Source: Polyporus tsugae (lineage: Eukaryota > Basidiomycota > Agaricomycetes > Polyporales > Polyporaceae). Taken from it: a stretch of DNA of 64,000 bases. The translations under genes were made by a program, and so were the position numbers. The notes under the pieces were generated by a model that worked only from the letters and a program-made list of their open reading frames with translations, ran no database searches and had not been told where the DNA came from. Of this stretch, positions 55,661-64,000 are shown piece by piece (the stretch's first letter is position 1; the number at the start of each line of letters is the position of its first letter). Where the stretch lies: contig JAHRBS010000004.1 in assembly GCA_024305745.1 (NCBI GenBank), forward strand, positions 2,542,001 to 2,606,000, written 5' to 3'.

Positions 55661-58600
55661 TTAATACACATTAGAAGCACTGTCGCAGCTCCGTACAGTG
55701 TCGAACGAATTCTTCCCGTGATCCATGTCCAGGAAGCTGCTCTCCATCGTCGGCGACTCGGAAAACGTCTCTGCCTCGTCCTCGTCGGATCCGTTCTCCG
55801 TGTTCGGGTCGAAGTCGTCCTCGATATCGAGGAAAGACGGCTTCTTCATAAGCGACCGCCGCTGCAGTGCCTTCTGCCGGTCATACGAGCTGGGTGGCCG
55901 CGACACGACCGTCGTCGCCGTGTCCGTGGAATCCTGGCGCCGTAGCCTCGCGGGCCGTATCGGAGGCGGGGACAGCGGGTTCATAGGAACCACGCTAGCG
56001 CGCTTGGAGGCCGACTCCTCGATATCATGGAGGTCGTGGCGCGACGGTCGCCGCCGAGGAGGGGGTGGAAGGCTGGCAGAGGGCGTCTCCGGAGAGTGCG
56101 GGGCGTGCGAGTCGCACACTCGCTGTGGCGACCTCGGCGGAGTCATGCTGGCTTGGGCGGTGGACGGGCGGACGTTCAAGGGTGGCGGCCGGTTGACAGG
56201 CTTTGCGAGCATGGACGTGGTACGGAACGGGACGGTCCGGATAGGATCCTCGATGACGACCTTCCTTGGGGAGGGGTTCGTCGGCGACAGCCGGGAAGCG
56301 TTGGACATGATCGACGACCTCGAAGAGAGGATCGACGTGGTCCTCGTCATGCCCGCCTTGTCTCCAAACGCTAGCGTGCCTGTCGACGAGTGTGACAGGA
56401 CCGAGTTGGATCGCGAGCGGGTTGCACTCGGAAGCGCGCTGTACGTCAATCCAAAGTCGCGCGGGTGGAGATCCAAGGTCGGCTTTCGGGTCAAGTAATC
56501 CACCTCCTCATGCTCCTCATGCTCCTCATGTATAGACGCAGCGGCCTCCTCGTCCTCAAGTTTCTCCGCTAGCTTGAGCTGTTCCGCAGGCGACATGATG
56601 TACTGTGGAACGTACTCCGACTGCGACATCCTCTTGTCCTTCCCGTTTTCCCTGGCCCCGTCGTCCCACAGCGACGGTAGGGATACGCGTCCGTTGCGTG
56701 TGCCCTGCGACGGGTGACCTCCAGCAGCATCAAGCGGCCTGCTAATCGTCTCCACTCCAGTGGACGTCAATGGACGGACGTCACTCTCGAAGCTGAAGAC
56801 CGAACGCTTGTCGTCCACCTCGCCGAGGCTCGTTGGACCGTGCGATGACGTACTTCTCCGCCCACTTGACCCAGAGAACAGTCTTTTCCTAGGGCCCATG
56901 ATGTTGCCTCGACGAGGCTCGACGACTGGAGAGGAAGACGTAGGGAGTGTCTCGGCGCTGGCAGAAGGGATGCTACCGGAGGAGCGCAAGCCAGGTAATG
57001 GTGGTAGAGGCAGTGGAATCCCACGAGGGGCATGGAAGGACCGCTGTTTGCGCGGAGTCTTCGCTGGTGCGGCATGACTGTTGCCATGACCGTTCGCATC
57101 GTCAATAGGGCCCGAGGCTGTAGACATGAAGCTCGTCGCGGAATACCGCTGCGAGAAGCTCTGCTGCGACGACATCTTCCTTAACAGCTTCCCGGCCTTG
57201 GGGTGGATGTCTCCGTGTACGAGGGCCGGAACCGAAGGGGATTTGCCAAATGGCGAAGGCAGACTCATGTCGATGTCCACCATTCCAGTGGGACTAAGGC
57301 TCCAGTCGAGAACATCCGTGTTCTGGTTCTTGCGAGTCTTGCCCTTTGATGCTTCTCGAGCTGGTGCCTGAAACGGGCCAAAGTCGTAATGGTCATTCAA
57401 TATCTGAGAAATGGGGTCGTCTGGCTCGAGATCGTGCGGACCCACACTAGGTGCAAAGTTCAGGCTCGAGGAACTCGAAGACGCCCTAAATTCTAGTGGG
57501 GATAAGCCATACGGAGAGAAGGGCAGTGGCGGAAGACGACCTGGGGTTGGTGGGAGACTGGCAGTGGGTGGTGCGGCGGGAAGAGGGGGGACATAGACTC
57601 GAGATGCAGATGCTTGGCGCACAAGTACCTTCGGTTGCGTAGAGTTGGGAGAGGCGGGAGATTCCAAGGTAGCACAAGAGGCGTTGCGACTACGGGTGAA
57701 GACCACCGGTGACGGAGATGGTGCGTTGGAGGACGAAGGGGATGATGATCCCGACCCCTTGCGATGGAGCTGCAACGAATGAAGATTTGGTACAGCAGGG
57801 ACCAAGGATGGGCTGGGCTGATGATCTATGGCACCGACAGTCATCCCTCTGGGTCGTGCTAGAGCAGGACTAGACCGCTTGTGTGGTAGGTGCATCCCTG
57901 CTGGTGGTTCGCTCAGTCGGCTCCGGTAGTCGTGCTGTGTCACAGTCGAGTTTGACGAGTTTGAACCAGAGGGCGTCTTGGTTCGACGTGTCCGCTGCGT
58001 CTGTGCCGCAGACGCATCGACATAATATTGATCGTTGGTCTGCGTAAGATCATACGCAGAACGACTGCACAATGCGGCTACATCAGCAGCCAGGCACAAC
58101 AGCAATGCCCTCCGGCGAAAGTTTGGGCTGCTTACCTAGCAGTCGGCGACCTGCTAAAGGAACTCGCGGACAAGGCAGAGTGGACGTCGGAGTGATTGCC
58201 GTGCGAGTTGGAAGAAGAGGAACCATACGAGACTCGGTGGGTCATCGGTGGAGGGATGTCTGACCGCTTCTGCTGGGGATCTAGCATGGAGGAATCTGAG
58301 TAAACGGACAGACGATTGGGGTCCTGGGGCAAAGATTGCACAATAATTCCATCGGATGCGAAGGGGTCGATCTCGGTGAAGGTCATGACGGACTGCTGAT
58401 AGGAAAGTCTATCGCGAGGATGGTCGGAGGGGGTACGGGGCTCAGAATGGGGATCGGAAGCGGCATCGTAGTCATACTCGAAGGAGCGGACGGTTGAAAC
58501 GGACTTTGCGGGAGGTCGGTTGGTGTAGAAGGGTGCACGGTCTACGACTGCCGAGGAGATGGATCCACTGGTACCGGAGCCGGGGCGGGAGTTGGTGTAT

Positions 58601-58869
58601 GGATGAGAAGGGCGGAGAGGGGAAGGGGGATCTTGGATTGTCAAGGCGGGAAGCTTCTTGGACCTGAAACCCATTGCGGAAGCGAGAGTGTTGAATTTGC
58701 GGGCGGGGAGAGCATCTTTTGGTTTTGAGGATACGGATGGAGGGGAAGGGCACTTCTCATCTTCATCGGCAATGATGGAGACTGAGCGGTGTGTTCGGAT
58801 GGGATCCTTGGAGGACTTTGAGCGCGGCCACCACGGCCTGGTTGGAGTGTGGGGGAGAGCGGGAGGCAT
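55661..58869 (-). CDS. large Ser/Pro-rich, probably disordered protein
   Basis: Not recognised. Exon 1 (ATG at 58869) reads MPPALPHTPTRPWWPRSKSS and is rich in Ser, Pro and Arg. It ends at SRSPTA with a donor near 58137. Using acceptor GTGCAG, exon 2 resumes with SRSAYDLTQTNDQYYVDAS and is open for over 2.3 kb without an intron. It has many SP/TP sites and short patches that may be conserved (ILNDHYDFGPFQAPAREASK, DVLDWSLSPTGMVDIDMSLP, SEYVPQYIMSPAEQLKLAEK, LDEED-like SFLDIEDDFDPNTENGSDED). A small HEEHEEHEEVD repeat lies at 56505-56530. No membrane helix or catalytic motif. Such composition suits a regulatory or scaffolding phosphoprotein; this is inference. About 1,040 residues. Confidence 0.62.
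56505..56530 (-). repeat. 9-base coding repeat (Glu-Glu-His)
   Basis: Nearly three copies of a 9-base unit (CCTCATGCT on the plus strand) in phase with the reading frame, encoding HEE units next to an acidic patch. Confidence 0.75.
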
Positions 58870-61335
58870 AAGAAGAATGGAAGGAAAAGAGTGTGTGTTT
58901 CCGTGTCGGACTGATACTAGATACAGAGTTCGGAATTACTACATGGAGACGACGGAGAGCAGCTGAGTAGCTACTGCAAGGGCGACGCACCGTAGGCTTT
59001 GGGACGTTCACGACATAGAGTGGAGTGTAGGGACGCTGGGGAGGAGGGAGAGAGCGGGGGTCGAGGTGGACTGAGACTGAGAGAGCTGGAGCCCGGACAG
59101 AGGCAGAGAACGAGCCCGAGTCCGTCGCAACGGCGGATGTCGACCAGTCTGACGCCTTCAACAGCCGCCCACGCACATCACCGCGACCAATATTGGGCTG
59201 AATATTAAACCCTCCATCTGCCCCTGACTTATGTAACTCGTCGCTCCCGGCCAGATCTGCTCCGCCCTCTCAATCTTGAATCTTCCCCAGCCACACCCAT
59301 TCGATGATGTGCACGCCCGCCGTCAGCTTATTGTCCCCAACGTCGGCAGCACAATCCGTAGAATGTGCTGGTGCCATTGTCCACAGCTTGCCCAGAATCA
59401 GATGCGTTCTCGCTCATAACGCTCATCGCTGCCGCCAATCAATCCCATATCACGACGCGACCCTTCGTGGAGAAAACGTGCCCGACAGAACTGCGTCCGC
59501 AGTGTTTTCTCGCCCTGCGCTCTCCAAATGGGGTCAATGTCTCTCCGCCACATTTCGACCGCCCTCCACAACATAAGTACACTGACATGGCGTGTGTGCG
59601 GGTCCGCGACCCTGATCCTCAGAGCCATATTCAAGGTGGTCATTTGAACCACATGTATGTACGATCGTGCATTATTTATCGACGCGCGATGTATTCAAGC
59701 GATCCCTGTCTCACCATTGAACCCACTCGCATGAAACCGCCTGACCCGCGCGCTCGCTCTAACCCGGTCCGCTCATGTGTGTAGGTGCCACCGTCCACGT
59801 TCCTCGGATACTTATGCAGTGCGCCACGAAGTAGGAGCGCGTCGGGCAGGCGACGTGGAACGCCCGCTGCTGTGGTCATCCGACTCATCAGCGTCGCTAA
59901 GTACGTTGTACTACGCGCACCCGTCCATGTTTCGGGACCGTTAGGGTCCTATTCTATGGAAGTGCGTCAAGTATAGGCCGACGCCCGTCATTCTATTCAA
60001 CATATATATATGCATTCTTCACAACTCAAATCCACCGAGCGTGCCTCGGCGCCCGAGGAATCAACGCCCCGGCCACGAGCTTGGAAGAAGATCCAGTCTG
60101 AATGCGCGAAAAGTCGGCCGCCGTCCTCGGAGGAATGGAGTAAGATTTTACGAGCACACAACCTCCGGGGACCGGAGACCAGCCCTTGGATATCGGGCGG
60201 GAAGTACTCGCGCCCAGCACGAGTGCATCCAAATTCGAAAGATGTCATCAGACTACCGACTGTGTGTCCCCACGTCTTGATCAGTATTCTCATATGCGTC
60301 GGTCCTGAACGTTGTTCGAGACTAAGCTTCCTGAACTGTCGATAGCTGGCTTCTAGTACACACGCGTTGAGCGAGGAACAACGGCGAGTCGTCGTAAAAT
60401 GAGAAAGGGTTCTAGCGTGCCCGCCAGGACCACCCGAGCGGAGCCTCGAGTTTCCCTCATCACCTTCTAGCACGTCAAAATACAGAGCGTGAGATCAATG
60501 AGAACAAACAAAGTAGTGTCAATAATATTAATAAGACTCACCATCCCCCGCCTTTGCCACATGTCTGCACCATAAACGACAGCTGACTGGGCTTGCGATG
60601 GTCAACAGTCGGACTCGGTCAGAGTGCTGAATGCGATACGCCCAAGACAGATTGAACGTCGCGAAAGTGAACAGATGAGCGTTTGAGCACTGCTGTGGCC
60701 ACGAATAACGTATTGGCGTACGGTAAGTAGCCATTAGGCGTACCGCTCAGGACGTCGCTCGGGATCAGAACGCCTGATCGAACGAACGTCCGGCGTCCTA
60801 ATTCGAGCAACCGGACTTGCCTGGACTCCGGGGTTAACGAACTGTGTGCGACGGCGGAGATAAGTACCAAGTACCGCAAGCACGACAAGGAACGGGAATA
60901 ACTACTCCACACAAGCGTGTCGGGATACCGACTCCAAAAATTGCCGCGCATACTGGTATGCGAAAAGTTAGTATTGATAGCGAATAACATTGTGGATCTA
61001 GTGGCTGAGCGCTGAACATCGGCGCACTGGACTTGGACTAGTTGATCTTTGAACAAGAAATTGAAGAATGTATGGCAAGCAAGTTGCTCGGCAGAGATAC
61101 GGGACTGCATTACGCCGCCCGAGGGCTGATATCTAATACTAGACAGATCTGTTTGCAGCATGAGTATCGAAGTACAATAAGGAGCATCCGAGGTTGAAAT
61201 GAGAGTGTAAAACAAGCACTCACTCGAAGGGTCGAAGGCTCACGAGTGGCAGTGCCGGGCGAAATGTCTGTAACTTAGCTTTCGTCCATCACGCCGGGAA
61301 CACGAAAAAGAGTCTGGCGCACATCGTCGCTGTCG
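58870..61335. other. gene-poor stretch
   Basis: About 2.5 kb between two minus-strand genes. The first few hundred bases should be the promoter of the Ser/Pro-rich gene. The longest ATG-led frame is 60619-61161 on the minus strand (about 180 codons) and has no recognised motif. A short TATATATAT run lies near 60002. No other element seen. Confidence 0.4.
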
Positions 61336-62399
61336 TCAACCCAATGACGCCCACATGTCCTCCTCATCACGGTCCTGTACCGCCCGCGGCATATCCGTCA
61401 TGGGTGCGCGTTGTAAACGCTCCTCGCCAGCATCGAACACGACGTCGCTCCGCATGAGCGGTCGTACGAGCTCCCCCGCGTCTTCCTCGTCCTCCATGTC
61501 GATATCCATCGTGAATCCACGTCTCCGAGGGGCCGAGAGGTCGATTGGCTTTGGGCGCGTGAATATTGATTGGCCAGACCTACAAAAGGCGGCTCGTCAG
61601 CGACTGGGGACAACGGCAATGCGGCAGAAGGGAGCTCGGGAACACAGCGAGCGGGCCGCTGGTCAGGGTCAAGGGTGGGGGGGAGACGTGGGCATCAGAA
61701 AGAGGACGTACTGCCGCATGACCGTGGCGAGGCGGCCAAATTGGAGTATATTACGGACGACGAGAAGAAGGGTGTCGAGCAGCTCTTCTTCTTTACTCGT
61801 GTTGTCGCATCCGGAGAACAGGATGACGAGCAGAGTGATGCCGCAGAACGCCGTCATGACCAAGTCCATGATGTTCCACACAGATCTCCAGAATTGCTGT
61901 GTGATGAGAGAGGGAAGGTCGGACGACGAAATAAATGTTATGATAGAACAATACTCACCCTGCCAAATGCGACAAACCGGATTCCGACTTCGACGATCAT
62001 TGCGGCATTGATGATGAACTCCAGGATGTAGAAGGGGAGTGTTGGACAATCGTTCACGAGACTCAAAACGACGGTGGTAATCGAGAGCGCCGCCATAGCA
62101 AGGTAGATGATGATGTACGTCTGGGAGTGAACGAATCGGTTGGCAATATTCTTTGCGATCTCATCTTTGGTCATAGAGTATATTGAACGGGTTGGTCTGC
62201 AGTGTCAAAAAGGAGGAGACGGGCTATTAGGAGTCCATGAGTTGGCAGGGTCTCGTCGGACAGGTGGGACGTACGTTGTCGATGCGCCATTAGTAAGGGG
62301 TTCGCTCTCCCCCGCCTCGAGGTCCGCTAGCCGTTGGTCGGGAGAGGAAGACATGAGTCCGCGGGTCAAGAGCGCGACTCCAGGGCGTCGACTCGCCAT
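61336..62399 (-). CDS. voltage-sensor-like four-helix membrane protein
   Basis: Probable membrane protein with an ion-transport-type voltage-sensor domain but no pore. The ATG at 62399 gives MASRRPGVALLTRGLMSSSP; a second ATG at 62354 is possible. After an intron comes SMTKDEIAKNIANRFVHS. Helix 1 is YIIIYLAMAALSITTVVLSL. Helix 2 is PFYILEFIINAAMIVEVGIRF, with acids spaced as in S2. Across an intron, helix 3 is FWRSVWNIMDLVMTAFC with the N-x2-D of S3. Helix 4 is VVRNILQFGRLATVMRQ with three spaced Arg, like S4. The tail after the last intron (about 130 bases) is cytosolic and acidic (MDIDMEDEEDAGELVRPLMR), ending MWASLG. I recall this family as widespread in basidiomycetes; its function is not known to me. 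Gating or transport is inferred from the helix pattern only. Confidence 0.7.
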
Positions 62400-62589
62400 T
62401 ACCGTCCTTTGGCCTCGTTCCGCAGCGGCACCCTCGGCACTCCTATTCAGCCAAACACACACACACAGCGCTTATCATTCAACTGCAAGCACTGTGAGGT
62501 AGTCTGGTTGCTACACTCATCTCATCCTCCCCTCTGCTTCACCCTCACACGCTCTCATCTGATCTTCGTAGTCGACACAATTAGCCAAG
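62400..62589. promoter_or_regulatory. compact divergent promoter, voltage-sensor gene / CWC25
   Basis: Only 190 bases separate the two start codons. It holds an AC microsatellite (62454-62467) and a C/T-rich leader on the CWC25 side. Confidence 0.6.
62454..62467. repeat. AC dinucleotide microsatellite
   Basis: About seven AC units inside the 190-base divergent promoter between the voltage-sensor gene and CWC25; length changes could alter promoter spacing. Confidence 0.75.
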
Positions 62590-63987
62590 ATGGGTGGCGG
62601 AGACTTGAACATGAAAAAGTCCTGGCACCCGCTCCTGTTGAAAAACCAGGAGCGGGTGTGGCTCGAGGAGAAGAAAGCGGTATGTTTTGTCCGTTCATTT
62701 CTAAATAAGTGTAGCATTGACAAACCTCTCCACTAAGCTCGAGGAGAAGAAGAAGCTGGATCAGCTCCGCAAGGAAAAAGAGGAGGAACGTCAGCTGCAA
62801 GAGCTGCAGAGGCTCCAGGAGGAGCAGACGGGGAAGAAGAGGACGGAGAAACTGGACTGGATGTATGCCACTCCGGCGACTGGGAGCGGACAGAACCCAA
62901 ATGACCTGGAGGACTATCTTCTGGGTAAGAAACGGGTTGACAAGATGCTCACGGCGGAAGAGAACGAGAAGGTGTGCATGATCATCTCTACACTCACAAA
63001 TTCTGTCTGTAACTGCGTCTTCAATAGATCGGTGCCGCCCACAAGAACTTCATTGCTACCCAGTACGCCAACAGCGTGCGGGATACTGCGGCGAAGATCC
63101 GCGAGGATCCGCTTCTTGCCATCAAGCAGCAGGAGCAAGCGGCGTACCAGGCCCTCATGGCCAACCCTCTCCGTCTCCGCGAGATGCAAGAGCGTAACGG
63201 CATCAAACCCAAGAAGGAGAAGAAAGACAAGAAGGAGAAGAAGTACAAACATCGCAAGGACAAGCACAGGGCAAACTCCCGCCCGCGTTCACCGGACGAT
63301 GACAGGGACAGAAGACGTTCCAATTCGAGGGACGGCTACTCCCGTAGACGTTCTCTTAGTCCATACACCCGCCATTCCCGTTCACCTGCTCCCTCACGTT
63401 CACGCAACGATGACGATCGTCGGGACGACTACTATTCCAGTCGCCGTGGCTGCAGTCGCGAACGAACACCTGAACGCTTTCACGACAGCCGGCGACGATC
63501 TCTCGAGGTTGTGAAAGTCGGAACTTGGTCCCGATCGGACGAGTCAGACGAGAACGGATATGACTCTCGTCGTGGGCGGAGCCGCAGCCCCATCACACGC
63601 CAGGACGACTATGAGAGCAGAAAGCGAAGGAGAAGCTCGAGTCGCAGGCTCCGGCGATCCGATCCTGTACCCCCGAAGCGGATACGAATGAGCCCTCCCC
63701 CTCTTCGTACATCCGCGAGGCCCACGGATAGCGCGGAGGACCGCGCCGCACGGCTAGCTGCCATGTCTTCTAACGCCACGTCGCTCACGGAGGACCGCCG
63801 CGAGCATCTCACGAAACTCCTCCAACGAGAGAAGGAGGAGCTAGAGGTGGAAGAACTGGCGCGGGCCAAGTCGAAGGGCATGGGCGGATTCCTCTCTCAC
63901 GAGCAGAAGAAGGTCTTTGGAGGTGCAGGTGGGCTGGAGGAGCGGATTAGGAGGGGGCGAGGACAGATGCGCGTCGGGGCAGACTAG
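62590..63987 (+). CDS. CWC25: pre-mRNA splicing factor CWC25
   Basis: Step-one spliceosome factor that joins after Prp2 action and helps the first transesterification. The ATG at 62590 gives the family's N-terminus [20 protein letters not shown], then [11 protein letters not shown] first intron joins it to [20 protein letters not shown]. The CIR-type core continues with [35 protein letters not shown] and, after a second intron, [20 protein letters not shown] and [15 protein letters not shown] Lys-rich run ([19 protein letters not shown]) leads to an Arg/Ser-rich domain of about 150 residues. The C-terminus ([40 protein letters not shown]) matches the conserved end of fungal Cwc25. About 420 residues and complete in the window. 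Confidence 0.95.
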
Positions 63988-64000
63988 ACGGGGTTCGTTG

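Noticed and set aside
56027..56498. plus-strand frames opposite the Ser/Pro-rich gene
   Set aside because: Shadows of the minus-strand coding sequence; no start context or motif.
61336..61336. possible extension of the voltage-sensor protein in another frame (GAC GAC AGC ... GTG ATG GAC) beyond the stop
   Set aside because: It would need a frameshift after MWASLG; no splice site of sensible intron length connects the frames.
1..64000. transposons, CRISPR arrays, rRNA, viral or toxin genes
   Set aside because: No terminal repeats with transposase, no reverse transcriptase motif, no regularly spaced repeats and no viral or toxin-type product seen.

Overview
The window is nuclear DNA of a filamentous basidiomycete, most likely an Agaricomycete of the wood-decay/polypore type. 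Almost every gene is split by introns of about 50-60 bases with GTRNGT-type donors. Coding exons are GC-rich in third positions, genes are packed on both strands with short spacers, and several proteins (the FAR1-like zinc-finger protein, the Ser/Pro-rich proteins, the DMC1 exon pattern) look basidiomycete-type. I saw no rRNA, tRNA, CRISPR array, intact transposon or viral element. Coordinates span start codon to stop codon, including introns, unless stated.

Layout. 0-10 kb: a doubtful small gene (37-467, -), a gene-poor stretch, a secreted or GPI-anchored PLC-like phosphodiesterase (3165-4768, +), a FAR1/FLYWCH-like zinc-finger protein (5124-6428, +), UTP11 for ribosome biogenesis (6742-8020, +) and an LSB5-type VHS-GAT adaptor (8319-10345, -). 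10-20 kb: mitochondrial-type seryl-tRNA synthetase (-), a CYP7/CYP8-like P450 (-), RFC4 clamp loader (+), CFD1 Fe-S scaffold ATPase (+). 20-32 kb: an atypical-RRM protein (+), a single-pass membrane protein (-), a family I.5-like lipase (-), a long multi-RRM protein (-), RPB6 (+). 32-43 kb: HST3/4-type sirtuin (-), a SAM methyltransferase (-), RNase T2 (-), the meiotic recombinase DMC1 (-), BDP1 of TFIIIB (-). 43-64 kb: a short-zinc-finger protein (+), a large two-TM protein (-), a basic Ser-rich protein (-), SURF1/SHY1 (-), SLA2/END4 (+), a large Ser/Pro-rich protein (-), a voltage-sensor-like membrane protein (-), CWC25 splicing factor (+).

There is no operon logic. The genes are mainly housekeeping: transcription (RPB6, BDP1), splicing (CWC25), rRNA processing (UTP11), replication and chromatin (RFC4, HST, DMC1), mitochondria (SerRS, SURF1), Fe-S assembly (CFD1) and endocytosis/actin (LSB5, SLA2). 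A few lineage-specific genes lie between them. Several pairs share short divergent promoters: SURF1/SLA2, the voltage-sensor gene/CWC25, BDP1/zinc-finger gene, P450/RFC4.

The most interesting sequence-level signals are in splicing. DMC1 has about 19 exons including a 9-base microexon, and two donors that are not GT. One of these is a GG donor that, if not spliced, shifts the frame just after the Walker A motif. Two well-formed GC-AG introns interrupt the P450 haem-binding loop and the first RRM of the RNA-binding protein. Several introns are multiples of three without stops, so retention would give in-frame insertions. Other points of interest are the bacterial-type family I.5 lipase and the voltage-sensor-only protein. 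I did not find a convincing new multigene system.
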